A stretch of 64,000 nucleotides of DNA from assembly GCF_003432485.1 (NCBI RefSeq), contig NZ_QVNQ01000016.1, forward strand, positions 1-64,000. The letters are read 5' to 3'. The translations under genes and the position numbers were made by a program. This DNA is from Actinomadura spongiicola (lineage in GTDB: Bacteria; Actinomycetota; Actinomycetes; Streptosporangiales; Streptosporangiaceae). The notes beneath the pieces were generated by a model that ran no database searches, was not told where the DNA came from, and saw only the letters and a list, made by a program, of their open reading frames with translations. Positions 1 to 8,297 of this stretch are shown in pieces. Position 1 is the first letter of the stretch; every line of letters begins with the position of its first letter.

Positions 1-107
1 ACCCGTTCGCCGCTCGAGTACCCCCGAAGGGGCCTTTCCGCTCGACTTGCATGTGTTAAGCACGCCGCCAGCGTTCGTCCTGAGCCAGGATCAAACTCTC
101 CATTAAG
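1..107 (-). rRNA. rrs: 16S ribosomal RNA, 5' end (partial)
   Basis: Read on the minus strand, the segment holds the universal 16S start GAGTTTGATCCTGGCTCAGG, followed by the actinobacterial ACGAACGCTGGCGGCGTGCT and by helix-6 sequence (GGCCCCTTCGGGGGTACTCG). The gene runs off the left edge of the window, so only about the first 100 nucleotides are present. The mature 5' end is placed a few bases before GAGTTTG by analogy and is uncertain by several bases. The helix-6 sequence looks like Thermomonosporaceae such as Actinomadura. Confidence 0.97.
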
Positions 108-526
108 GCCAAACGACCACACCGAAGGGCGAACCCCGATGCGACCAAACCATGGAAACAATCCCAGCAAACACAACCCACCCACAAACGGAGCGGGCTG
201 CACTGCCTCAAAGAAATCCCCGACCGTCCGAAGACGGCCACGGGGCGACTCGACCAGACGAACCGGCCGAGCCGATAAAGGCACTGGCTTTTAACACGCT
301 GTTGAGTTCTCAAGAAACGGACACCCACCGCACCCGAACCCGCATCCCGCGGGCCCCGGCTCCGGGGCAACCCTTCAAGCTTATGCGATCCGTCCAGTTT
401 GTCAAACTCTGGGCGATTCGTCCCCACACATCCTATTCAGGGCAAGGAACAAGACCTCACCCTGAGGTTCGTGTGGGGTTCCCCCGAGGTCGGCCGCTGG
501 TCAGCGTCCCGCTCCCCCGTGGGGCG
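108..526 (-). promoter_or_regulatory. rRNA operon leader with processing/antitermination element
   Basis: About 420 nt separate the distal promoter from the 16S gene. At about 284-316 the minus strand reads TTGAGAACTCAACAGCGTG, a sequence kept in actinobacterial rRNA leaders and thought to belong to the boxA antitermination or RNase III processing region. No credible protein-coding gene lies here; the open frames are shadows without a ribosome-binding site. The element is recognised from family knowledge, and the leader start depends on the promoter call. Confidence 0.7.
378..405 (-). promoter_or_regulatory. Proximal rRNA promoter candidate
   Basis: The minus strand has a perfect -35 TTGACA (400-405), a 16-nt spacer and TAAGCT (378-383) as a weaker -10. 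It lies inside the rRNA leader, about 270 nt upstream of 16S. Tandem promoters are normal for rRNA operons. Confidence 0.55.
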
Positions 527-532
527 TGTAGA

Positions 533-561
533 ACATTAGATCTCGTCGCGGGGGCAGTCAA
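533..561 (-). promoter_or_regulatory. Distal rRNA promoter
   Basis: The minus strand shows TTGACT (556-561), a 17-nt spacer and TAATGT (533-538). The match to the housekeeping sigma factor consensus is good and the spacing is optimal. It would start transcription near 526 and read toward 16S. Confidence 0.7.
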
Positions 562-684
562 ATCGGCCTCGCGACCACGAAACCCCAGTTCAAGTACGGT
601 TTTCCAGACTCTCACCATGCCCAGGACGGGATCGTTGTAACCGCACTGTGACGTGTATCTACCGAAGTTTGGCCCTGGCATGGC

Positions 685-719
685 GACCGCCTACCCGGAG
701 TGGCTCCGGGTAGGCGGTC
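685..719 (-). terminator. Terminator after tyrS
   Basis: A perfect 16-bp inverted repeat (arm GACCGCCTACCCGGAG, 685-700, and its complement at 704-719) has a 3-nt loop. It begins 10 bases past the tyrS stop and has no U-tract, as is common in actinomycetes. It separates tyrS from the rRNA promoters and could work in both directions. Confidence 0.85.
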
Positions 720-729
720 ATGGACGGAT

Positions 730-2007
730 TCAGCGCCCGGTGACCTCGACCCCCCCGACGTTGCGCTTCCCGCGGCGTAGGACGAGGAACCGGCCGTGGA
801 GGAGGTCGGACGCGGCCGGGGTCGCGTCCTCCGACTCGACCTTGCGGTTGTTGAGGTAGGCGCCGCCCTGGGCGATGGCCCGCCGGGCCTCGGACTTGCT
901 CTTGCACAGCCCGCACGCCGCGAGGAGGTCGACCACGGTCGGCAGCTCGCCCGGTGGCACCTCGGCTCGGGGAACCTCGGCGAGCGCGGCCTTCAGCGTG
1001 CGTTCGTCGAGCTCCTCAAGGACGCCCTGCCCGAACAGGGCGCGGGAGGCGGCCATCACCCGGGCGGTCTCGTCCGCGCCGTGGACGAGCGTGGTCATCT
1101 CCTCGGCCAAGGCGCGTTGCGGGGCTCGGGCGGCCGGACGGTCGGCGCCCTGTTTGATCAGGTCGTCGATCTCCTCGCGCGGGCGGAAGCTGAAGACCTT
1201 CAGGAAGTTCTCCACGTCCCGGTCATCGGTGTTGATCCAGAACTGGTAGAACGCGTAGGGCGAGGTCAGCTCGGGGTCGAGCCAGTAGGTCTCGCCACCG
1301 GCGGTCTTGCCGAACTTGGACCCGTCCGCCTTGGTGAGCAGCGGTGTGGTGAGCGCGTGCGCGGTGCCGCCCTCGACGCGGCGGATCAGGTCGACTCCGG
1401 CGGTGAGGTTGCCCCACTGGTCGCTGCCGCCCGTCTGCAACCGGCATCCGTACCTCCGGTACAGCTCAAGGAAGTCCATCGACTGGAGCAGGACGTAGCT
1501 GAACTCGGTGTAGCTCATGCCGGTGGTGTCGAGACGGGCCCTGACGGTCTCGCGGGCCAGCATCCGGTTGACCGGGAAGTGCTTGCCGATGTCGCGGAGG
1601 AACTCGATCGCGGACATCGGGCCCGTCCAGTCGAGGTTGCTGACCATCAGCGCACCGGTGGGCCCTTCGTCGAAGTCGAGGAACTTCGACACCTGGCCGC
1701 GGATGCGCTCGACCCACCCGGCGACGGTCTCCTCGGAGTTGAGGACGCGTTCGGCGCTCTTGCCGCTCGGGTCGCCGATCAGTCCGGTGGCGCCGCCGAC
1801 CAGCCCGATGGGCCGGTGGCCCGCCTTCTGAAAACGGCGCAGGGTGAGTATCTGGATCAGGTTGCCCAGGTGCAGCGACGGCGCCGTCGGGTCGAAACCG
1901 CAATAGAGCGTGACCGGTCCCGCGGCGAGCAGGGCCCGCAGTTCGTCCAGGTCGGTGGACTGCGCGATCAGGTCGCGCCACGCGAGATCGTCCAGGATGT
2001 CGGTCAC
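730..2007 (-). CDS. tyrS: Tyrosyl-tRNA synthetase
   Basis: Charges tRNA-Tyr with tyrosine in the cytoplasm. The 425-residue protein has the class I catalytic fold with the HIGH-type motif HLGN at residues 46-49 and the KMSKS-type motif KFGKT at 231-235. A C-terminal S4 RNA-binding domain covers about 355-420. The GTG at 2007 is chosen because AGGAAAG lies just upstream and the protein then starts like other actinobacterial TyrRS; the frame stays open upstream but has no family similarity there. It is the last gene of the argH-glycosylase-tyrS run, separated from the glycosylase gene by 179 nt, so it may have its own promoter. Length and motifs are complete. Confidence 0.97.
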   Translation of the reverse strand: MTDILDDLAWRDLIAQSTDLDELRALLAAGPVTLYCGFDPTAPSLHLGNLIQILTLRRFQKAGHRPIGLVGGATGLIGDPSGKSAERVLNSEETVAGWVERIRGQVSKFLDFDEGPTGALMVSNLDWTGPMSAIEFLRDIGKHFPVNRMLARETVRARLDTTGMSYTEFSYVLLQSMDFLELYRRYGCRLQTGGSDQWGNLTAGVDLIRRVEGGTAHALTTPLLTKADGSKFGKTAGGETYWLDPELTSPYAFYQFWINTDDRDVENFLKVFSFRPREEIDDLIKQGADRPAARAPQRALAEEMTTLVHGADETARVMAASRALFGQGVLEELDERTLKAALAEVPRAEVPPGELPTVVDLLAACGLCKSKSEARRAIAQGGAYLNNRKVESEDATPAASDLLHGRFLVLRRGKRNVGGVEVTGR

Positions 2008-2186
2008 GGTCTTTCCTCGTCTCCGGCTTGCTTTCCTGACGTCCGCCAGTCTTCCCGGCGGTTCGGTGTCACGCCAACGATATTCAGCGTCCGCCGACGA
2101 GGGCCGGACGGGAACGAACAGCCCGTGCCGCATGGTGAACGTCATGCGGGGCCCCATGCTCGATGGTCGCTGTGGGCGGGGCGGGT

Positions 2187-2822
2187 TCAGTCGTCCACGG
2201 TGACCTTCTTGCGCTGCCTCGGGACGTGCGCGCGGTACGGGGAGACGGTGGGTTCGCCGTCGATCCAGAACCGCCATGGCACCTCCTTGGCGCCGTTCAC
2301 GCCGGTGCGCGGGCCCGTCCTGACGAGCGCGGGGTCGGCGGGGGTGCCCTCGTGGACGGTGAGCGGTCCGCCGGCAGTACAGACGTCCAGGCCGTTCTGC
2401 TCGCGGGCGATGCCGAGCGCCTGGCAGAGGCGGGCGGGGCCGCGGGCCAGGTCGCGGACGGACGACCGTGCCCGCCGGGCCCGGGCCGTGTCCTCCCCCG
2501 CGATGATCTCGCCCGCGCGGAGCAGCACCGCCATGGACGTCCCGTCCGGCCCGCACACGAGGTTCACGCAGAAGTGCATCCCGTAGGTGAAGTAGACGTA
2601 GGCGTGGCCGGGCGGCCCGAACATCACCGCGTTCCGCGGCGTCCGGCCGCGGTAGGCGTGGGAGGCGGGGTCGAGCGGGCCCGCGTACGCCTCGACCTCG
2701 GTGAGCCTGACGGCGACCTCCCCCTCGGGGGTGCGGTGCGCGAGCACCTGCCCGAGCAGGGAGGGCGCCACCTCGTCGACGGGACGGTCGAAGAAGTCCC
2801 GTGGCAGCAACGGTCCGTCCAT
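2187..2822 (-). CDS. mpg: DNA-3-methyladenine glycosylase (AAG/MPG family)
   Basis: Base-excision repair enzyme that removes alkylated purines such as 3-methyladenine from DNA. The 211-residue product shows family blocks: the N-terminal LLPRDFF and LLGQVL, the catalytic-region TEVEAY, the SHAYRGRTPRN stretch, and the HAYVYFTYGMHFCVNLV core. The ATG at 2822 is the first start that gives only family-like sequence. It begins 29 nt after the argH stop on the same strand, so the two are probably cotranscribed. Size is normal for bacterial AAG proteins and nothing is missing. Confidence 0.95.
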   Translation of the reverse strand: MDGPLLPRDFFDRPVDEVAPSLLGQVLAHRTPEGEVAVRLTEVEAYAGPLDPASHAYRGRTPRNAVMFGPPGHAYVYFTYGMHFCVNLVCGPDGTSMAVLLRAGEIIAGEDTARARRARSSVRDLARGPARLCQALGIAREQNGLDVCTAGGPLTVHEGTPADPALVRTGPRTGVNGAKEVPWRFWIDGEPTVSPYRAHVPRQRKKVTVDD

Positions 2823-2851
2823 GGCCTCACACCCTATGGCGGCCGCGCGGG

Positions 2852-4270
2852 TCAGGCGTCCGAGCCGGCGGCCCAGTCGGCGTGGGCGTTGACGAGGGCG
2901 CGCAGCGCGTCGAGCTGCTCGCGGACGCGGTCGGGCGCGGTGCCGCCGTGCGCCTTCCGCGACGCGAGCGCCCCCTGGACGTTCAGGACCTCGCGGACGT
3001 CCGGGGTCAGGTGCGGTGACACCTTGCCGAGTTCCTCGTCGGTCAGGTCGTCGAAGTCCTTGTCGTTGACCTGGCACCAGACGACGAGATGGCCGACGAC
3101 CTCGTGCGCGTCGCGGAACGCGACGCCGCGCCGGACGAGGAGTTCGGCGAGGTCGGTGGCGAGCGCGAAACCGTCCGGGGCGAGGGCCTCCAGGCGTTCG
3201 GTGTTGACCCGCATGGTCGCGATCAGTCCGGACATGGCGGGCAGGACGAGCAGCAGCGTCTCGACGGCGTCGAACACGCCCTCCTTGTCCTCCTGGAGGT
3301 CACGGTTGTAGGTGAGCGGCAGGCCCTTGAGGGTGGTGAGCAGGCCGACGAGGTGGCCGATGAGCCGGCCCGCCTTGCCGCGCGCCAGCTCGGCGACGTC
3401 GGGGTTCTTCTTCTGCGGCATGATCGACGACCCGGTGGCGTAGGTGTCGTCCATCTCGATCCAGCGGAACTCCTGCGACGCCCACAGGCAGATCTCCTCG
3501 CCGAGCCGCGACAGGTGCACGCCGATGAGGGCGGCGGCGAAGAGGAACTCGGCGACGAAGTCGCGGTCGGCGACCGCGTCCATGGAGTTGGGCGCGGCGC
3601 TGTCGAAGCCCAGTTCGGCGGCGGTGGCCCGCGGGTCCAGCGGCAGGGACGAGCCGGCGAGGGCGCCGGAGCCTAGCGGGGAGACGGCGGCGCGCCGGTC
3701 CCAGTCGCGGAGCCGGTCGACGTCGCGGGTGAGCGGCTGGACGTGCGCGAGGAGCTGGTGGGAGAACAGCACGGGCTGCGCGTGCTGCAGGTGCGTCATG
3801 CCGGGCGCGGCGACACCGAGGTTGTGCTCGGCCTGGGCGATCAGCGCGGTCTCCAGCTCCACGAGCCGGGACACGATCTGGCGGGCGTGGTCGCGCAGGT
3901 AGAGGCGCAGGTCGGTGGCGACCTGGTCGTTGCGGCTGCGGCCCGCGCGGAGCTTGCCGCCGAGGGCGCCGAGCCGTTCCAGCAGCCCGCGCTCCAGGGC
4001 GGTGTGGACGTCCTCGTCGGCGACGGTGGGGCGGAACTCGCCGGTCCGGCACGCCTCCTCCAGGTCGTCCAGGGCGCCGAGCATGCGTTCGAGTTCCTCG
4101 TCCGTCAGCAGCCCCGCCCGGTTGAGGACGCGGGCGTGCGCGCGTGAGCCCATGAGGTCGTAGGGGGCGAGCCGCCAGTCGAACTGGACGCTCACCGAGA
4201 GCCGCGCCAGCGCGTCCGACGGTCCGCCCTCGAACCGGCCGCCCCACAGCCGCGTCGGTGCCTTCGTCAC
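2852..4270 (-). CDS. argH: Argininosuccinate lyase
   Basis: Last step of arginine synthesis: cleaves argininosuccinate to arginine and fumarate. The 472-residue protein starts with the usual LWGGRF block and carries the fumarase/aspartase superfamily signature GSSIMPQKKNPD, which includes the catalytic serine loop. The GTG at 4270 is preferred because AGAGGA sits about 5 nt upstream; the frame is open for 27 more codons without similarity. A hairpin separates it from argG, so argH is likely to have its own promoter although it follows argG on the same strand. The glycosylase gene follows closely. Confidence 0.97.
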   Translation of the reverse strand: MTKAPTRLWGGRFEGGPSDALARLSVSVQFDWRLAPYDLMGSRAHARVLNRAGLLTDEELERMLGALDDLEEACRTGEFRPTVADEDVHTALERGLLERLGALGGKLRAGRSRNDQVATDLRLYLRDHARQIVSRLVELETALIAQAEHNLGVAAPGMTHLQHAQPVLFSHQLLAHVQPLTRDVDRLRDWDRRAAVSPLGSGALAGSSLPLDPRATAAELGFDSAAPNSMDAVADRDFVAEFLFAAALIGVHLSRLGEEICLWASQEFRWIEMDDTYATGSSIMPQKKNPDVAELARGKAGRLIGHLVGLLTTLKGLPLTYNRDLQEDKEGVFDAVETLLLVLPAMSGLIATMRVNTERLEALAPDGFALATDLAELLVRRGVAFRDAHEVVGHLVVWCQVNDKDFDDLTDEELGKVSPHLTPDVREVLNVQGALASRKAHGGTAPDRVREQLDALRALVNAHADWAAGSDA

Positions 4271-4353
4271 GAAAATCCTCTTCTTCCCGCCGCTGAACGT
4301 TGTCGTGTCATCTGACCACGACCATCTCACCATGTCCGCGCGTACACGCACGA

Positions 4354-4385
4354 CCGGGGGACGCCGCGGTCACGGCGTCCCCCGG
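4354..4385 (-). terminator. Hairpin terminator between argG and argH
   Basis: A perfect 12-bp stem (CCGGGGGACGCC at 4354-4365 with GGCGTCCCCCGG at 4374-4385) encloses an 8-nt loop. It starts 20 nt past the argG stop and lies upstream of argH, so it probably ends or attenuates argG transcription. Confidence 0.75.
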
Positions 4386-4405
4386 GGTGGGTCTCGACGC
4401 CCGGG

Positions 4406-5602
4406 TCAGGCCTCCCGGTCACGCTTGGCGGCGATCTTGCTGGGGAGTCCCCAGAGTTCCACGAAGCCCTTGGCGAGGCTCTGGTCGAAGGTGTCGCCGG
4501 TGTCGTAGGTGGCGAGGTCGTACCTGTAGAGGGACGCGTCGCTGCGCCGTCCGGTGACGACGGCGCGGCCGCCGTGCAGCGTCATCCGGACGTCGCCGGA
4601 CACGTGCCGCTGCGCGTCGGCGATGAACGCGTCCAGGGAGTCCTTCAGCGGGGAGAACCACAGGCCGTCGTAGACGAGTTCGCCCCACCGCTGGTCGACC
4701 GACCGCTTGAAGCGGGCGAGGTCGCGTTCGACGGTGACGTTCTCCAGCTCCATGTGCGCGGTGATCAGCACGATCGCGGCGGGCGCCTCGTACACCTCGC
4801 GGCTCTTGATGCCGACGAGCCGGTCCTCGACCATGTCGATGCGGCCGACGCCCTGCGCGCCCGCGCGCCGGTTCAGCTCGGCGATGATCTGGTACGGGGT
4901 GAGCGGGCGTCCGTCCAGCGCGACGGGCACGCCGGACGCGAAGGTGATGACGACCTCGTCGGCCTCGCGCGGCTCGGCGGGGTCGGCGGTGTAGTCGTAG
5001 ACGTCCTCGATGGGCCCGTTCCAGATGTCCTCCAGGAACCCGGTCTCGACGGCGCGGCCCCACAGGTTCTGGTCGATGGAGTACGGCGACTTCGCCGACA
5101 CGTCGATCGGCAGGCCCTTCTCCTCGGCGAACGCGATGGCCTTGTCGCGCGTCCACGCGAAGTCGCGGGCGGGCGCGACGACCTTCAGGTCGGGGTTCAG
5201 CGCGGACAGCCCGGCCTCGAACCGGACCTGGTCGTTGCCCTTGCCGGTGCAGCCGTGCGACACGGTCGTCCCGCCGAACTGCTCGGCGGCGGCGACGAGG
5301 TGCTTGACGATCAGCGGCCGGGACAGGGCGGACAGCAGCGGGTACCGGTCCATGTAGAGGGCGTTGGCCTGCATGGCGGGGACGCAGAAGTCGGCGGCGA
5401 ACTCCTCCCTGGCGTCCACCACGACGGACTCGGCGGCGCCGCAGGCGAGGGCCCGCTTGCGGATGCTCTCCAGGTCCTCGCCGCCCTGGCCGACGTCGAC
5501 GGCGACGGCGATGACGTCCCCGCCGGTCTGCTCGGCGAGGTACGGGATGGCGACGGAGGTGTCCAGACCCCCGGAGTACGCGAGGACGACGCGCTCGCTC
5601 AT
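4406..5602 (-). CDS. argG: Argininosuccinate synthase
   Basis: ATP-dependent ligation of citrulline and aspartate to argininosuccinate. The 398-residue protein has the N-terminal PP-loop SGGLDTS at residues 10-16 and, later, the GCTGKGNDQVRFE and SPYSIDQNLWGR blocks typical of type I ArgG. The ATG at 5602 follows AGGAG by about 9 nt. It lies 63 nt downstream of argR on the same strand. The 5' region holds three 11-bp-spaced TGAAG-like repeats that may be regulatory. Confidence 0.98.
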   Translation of the reverse strand: MSERVVLAYSGGLDTSVAIPYLAEQTGGDVIAVAVDVGQGGEDLESIRKRALACGAAESVVVDAREEFAADFCVPAMQANALYMDRYPLLSALSRPLIVKHLVAAAEQFGGTTVSHGCTGKGNDQVRFEAGLSALNPDLKVVAPARDFAWTRDKAIAFAEEKGLPIDVSAKSPYSIDQNLWGRAVETGFLEDIWNGPIEDVYDYTADPAEPREADEVVITFASGVPVALDGRPLTPYQIIAELNRRAGAQGVGRIDMVEDRLVGIKSREVYEAPAAIVLITAHMELENVTVERDLARFKRSVDQRWGELVYDGLWFSPLKDSLDAFIADAQRHVSGDVRMTLHGGRAVVTGRRSDASLYRYDLATYDTGDTFDQSLAKGFVELWGLPSKIAAKRDREA

Positions 5603-5617
5603 GATCGTTGTCTCCTG

Positions 5618-5644
5618 TGAAGTGTGCGTGAAGTTTCGGTGAGG
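5618..5644. promoter_or_regulatory. Three helically phased TGAAG-type direct repeats upstream of argG
   Basis: The plus strand reads TGAAG (5618), TGAAG (5629) and TGAGG (5640), each 11 bp from the last, between argR and argG. TGAA/TTCA is the half-site core of ArgR operators, but here the units are direct, not inverted. A role in argG control is only inferred. Confidence 0.3.
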
Positions 5645-5665
5645 TGGGACCGGGCCGTAGAGGCC

Positions 5666-6181
5666 CTAACTTCGTCGTTCGCGCCCGTTCGTCAGCTTCA
5701 GCAGCGCCTGCGCGACGTCGTCGCCGCCGTTGGGGTCGCGGGCGATGACGAGGATCGAGTCGTCGCCCGCGACGGTGCCGAGGATGGACGGCCATTCGGC
5801 GTGGTCGATCGCCGAGGCCAGGTACTGCGCGGCGCCCGGCGGGGTCCGCACCATGACCAGGTTGGCCGACGCCTCCGCGGAGACCAGCAGCTCCGCGGCG
5901 AGCCGGGAGAGCCGTCCGGTGAAGGTCTCGGCGTTGCCCGTGCGGGCGCGCCGGATCCGTTCACCGCCCTCCCCGGGAACGGCGTAGAGCAGGCTGCCGT
6001 CGTCGGCGCGCAACCGTACCGCGCCGATCTCCACCAGGTCGCGCGACAGCGTCGCCTGGGTGACGTCGACGCCCTCGTCGGCGAGCAGGCCCGCGAGTTC
6101 GGCCTGCGAGTGGACGGGGTGCCGGGTCAGCAGCTCGATCACCCGGGCGTGCCGGGCGGCCTTGGTCATGGGGGTCGTCAC
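5666..6181 (-). CDS. argR: Arginine repressor ArgR
   Basis: Arginine-responsive hexameric repressor of arginine genes. The N-terminal half is a winged helix (AELAGLLADEGVDVTQATLS then RDLVEIGAVRL). The C-terminal half has the oligomerisation and arginine-binding core, including GTVAGDDSILVIAR with its paired aspartates. The GTG at 6181 overlaps the argF stop by 4 nt (GTGA) and has GGAG upstream, giving 171 residues; the ATG at 6169 is a possible alternative. It is the last gene of the argCJBDFR operon, so the repressor is encoded with its targets. Its likely operator is the ARG-box sequence upstream of argC. Confidence 0.95.
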   Translation of the reverse strand: MTTPMTKAARHARVIELLTRHPVHSQAELAGLLADEGVDVTQATLSRDLVEIGAVRLRADDGSLLYAVPGEGGERIRRARTGNAETFTGRLSRLAAELLVSAEASANLVMVRTPPGAAQYLASAIDHAEWPSILGTVAGDDSILVIARDPNGGDDVAQALLKLTNGRERRS

Positions 6182-7101
6182 GGGGAGCGCTCCAGCAACC
6201 AGATCAGCAGCGCCTTCTGGGCGTGCAGCCGGTTCTCCGCCTCGTCCCAGACCCGGCTGCGTGGGCCGTCCAGGACGGAGGCGGCGATCTCCTTGCCGCG
6301 GTAGGCGGGCAGGCAGTGCAGGACGATCGCGTCGGGGGCGGCGAGGGCCAGCAGGTTCTCGGTGACGGCGTACGGCTCGTAGCGGGCGGTGTCCTTGCCG
6401 TCCTGGCCCATGGACACCCAGGTGTCGGTGGCGAGGACGTCGGCCCCGGCGGCGGCCTTGGCGGCGTCGTCGTGGACGGTCACCGACCCGCCGGTCGCGG
6501 CCGCGATCTCGGTGGCGCGGGCGACGACGGCGGGGTCGGGCGGTTGGGACGCGGGCGCGCCGACGCGGACGTGCATCCCGGCGGTGGCGCAGCCGAGGAG
6601 GTAGGAGTGGGCCATGTTGTTGGCGCCGTCGCCGAAGTAGGCGAGGGTGACCCCGGCGAGGTCGCCCGTCGTCTCCCGGACGGTCTGCAGGTCGGCGAGG
6701 ACCTGGCAGGGGTGGAACTCGTCGGTGAGGGCGTTGACGACCGGGACGGTCGTGCCAGCGGCCATCTCGTCGATCCGCTCCTGCCCGGCGGTCCGCCACA
6801 CGATCGCGCTGACCTGGCGTTCCAGGACGCGGGCGGTGTCGGCGATGGTCTCGCCGCGGCCGAGCTGGCTGGTCGCCGCGTCCATCACGAGCGGGTTGCC
6901 GCCGAGTTCGGCGATGCCGGCGGTGAACGACAGCCGGGTCCGGGTGGACGGCTTGTCGAACAGGACGGCGACGGACCGCGGGCCCTCCAGCGGCCGGAAC
7001 CGGAACCGGTCCCGCTTCACCTCGGCGGCCAGGTCGAGCACCTCGGCCTGCTCGGCGGGGGTGAGGTCGTCGTCCCGGAGGAAGTGCCTGGTCGTGGTCA
7101 T
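6178..7101 (-). CDS. argF: Ornithine carbamoyltransferase
   Basis: Forms citrulline from ornithine and carbamoyl phosphate. The 307-residue protein has the carbamoyl-phosphate motif STRTR at 52-56, FHPCQVLAD in the middle and HCLPAYRG near the end. The ATG at 7101 lies 2 nt after the argD stop, with GGAG inside the argD end as ribosome-binding site, so translation is coupled. argF is inside the arg operon here, whereas in some streptomycetes it lies elsewhere (from memory). Confidence 0.98.
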   Translation of the reverse strand: MTTTRHFLRDDDLTPAEQAEVLDLAAEVKRDRFRFRPLEGPRSVAVLFDKPSTRTRLSFTAGIAELGGNPLVMDAATSQLGRGETIADTARVLERQVSAIVWRTAGQERIDEMAAGTTVPVVNALTDEFHPCQVLADLQTVRETTGDLAGVTLAYFGDGANNMAHSYLLGCATAGMHVRVGAPASQPPDPAVVARATEIAAATGGSVTVHDDAAKAAAGADVLATDTWVSMGQDGKDTARYEPYAVTENLLALAAPDAIVLHCLPAYRGKEIAASVLDGPRSRVWDEAENRLHAQKALLIWLLERSP

Positions 7102-7103
7102 GG

Positions 7104-8297
7104 TCAGCTCTCCTTCCCGGGGGCGGCGGCGTCGAGGATCGCGGGGAGGGCGCCGGTGAACGACCGCGCCTCGTCGGCGGTGAGGATCAGCGGGGGCGCG
7201 ATCCGCAGCGCGTCCGGCTGGAGCGCGTTGATCAGGAAGCCGGCGTCGCGGGCGGCCGCCTCGACGGCGGGGGCGTGCGGGCCGGTGAGGACGGCGGCGC
7301 GCCACAGCCCGCGGCCCCGCTCCCCGGCGAGCAGCGGATGGTCGACGGCGGCCATGCCGGACGCCAGGGTCTCCCCCACGGCGGCGGCGTTGGCGAGCAG
7401 GCCGTCCCGCTCGACGGTGGTGAGGACGGCGAGCGCGGCGGCGGCGCTGACGGGGTTGCCGCCGAAGGTGCTGCCGTGGTCGCCCTTGGCGAACAGGTCG
7501 CCGTGCGGCCCGAACGCGACGCACGCGCCGATCGGCAGGCCGCCGCCGAGGCCCTTCGCGAGGGTGAGGACGTCCGGCCGGGCGTTCTCGTGCTGGAACG
7601 CGAACCAGGTGCCCGTCCGGCCGATCGCGGACTGGATCTCGTCGGCGACGAACAGCGCGCCCGTGGCGTCGCAGATCTCCCGGACGGCGGCGAAGTACCC
7701 GGCGGGCGGCGGGACGACGCCCGCCTCGCCCTGCGTGGGCTCCATGAAGACGGCCGCGCAGTGCTCGTCGACCGCGGCCTTGAGCGCGTCGACGTCACCG
7801 TAGGGGACGAACCGGACGTCGATTCCGAACGGCCCGAACGGCTCCCGGATCGCCGCCTTCCCGGTCAGGGCCAGCGCCCCCATGGTGCGGCCGTGGAATC
7901 CGTTCTCCGACGCGACGAAGTAGGTGCGTCCGTTCGCCTTGGCGTACTTCACGGCGAGTTTCAGCGCGCACTCGTTCGCCTCCGTGCCGCTGTTGGAGAG
8001 GAACACCCTGCCGTCGCCGTCCAGCAGGCCGAGGAGCCGTTCGGCGAGCAGCACCTCGGGTTCGTGCAGGAACAGGTTGGAGGTGTGCGCCAGCGTCGCG
8101 ACCTGCGTCGACACCGCCTCGACGAGGGCCGGGTGGGCGTGCCCCAGCGAGCTGACCGCGATTCCGGCGATCAGGTCGAGGTACTCGCGGCCGTCGACGT
8201 CCCACACCCGGCTGCCCGCGCCGCGCGCCAGCGCCACCGGGGGGACGCCGTAGTTCGGCATGAACGCGGCCTCGAACCGGGCCTTGAGGTCGTTCAT
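7104..8297 (-). CDS. argD: Acetylornithine aminotransferase
   Basis: PLP-dependent class III aminotransferase that converts N-acetylglutamate semialdehyde to N-acetylornithine; some homologues also serve lysine synthesis. The 397-residue protein shows SNSGTEANECALKLA around 101-115, FVADEIQSAIGRTG around 216-229 and the PLP lysine K248 in TLAKGLGGG. The ATG at 8297 overlaps the argB stop (ATGA). All expected active-site elements are visible. Confidence 0.97.
   Translation of the reverse strand: MNDLKARFEAAFMPNYGVPPVALARGAGSRVWDVDGREYLDLIAGIAVSSLGHAHPALVEAVSTQVATLAHTSNLFLHEPEVLLAERLLGLLDGDGRVFLSNSGTEANECALKLAVKYAKANGRTYFVASENGFHGRTMGALALTGKAAIREPFGPFGIDVRFVPYGDVDALKAAVDEHCAAVFMEPTQGEAGVVPPPAGYFAAVREICDATGALFVADEIQSAIGRTGTWFAFQHENARPDVLTLAKGLGGGLPIGACVAFGPHGDLFAKGDHGSTFGGNPVSAAAALAVLTTVERDGLLANAAAVGETLASGMAAVDHPLLAGERGRGLWRAAVLTGPHAPAVEAAARDAGFLINALQPDALRIAPPLILTADEARSFTGALPAILDAAAPGKES

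Noticed and set aside
56..681. Open frames within the rRNA leader
   Set aside because: They overlap rRNA, promoters and leader elements, have no ribosome-binding sites and show no protein family features.
2008..2186. T-box riboswitch upstream of tyrS
   Set aside because: No T-box sequence or specifier stem was visible in the 179-nt gap. Actinobacterial T-boxes are mainly known for ileS.
796..3311. Long plus-strand open frames opposite tyrS, the glycosylase and argH
   Set aside because: They are antisense shadows; the minus-strand genes have full family motifs and ribosome-binding sites.
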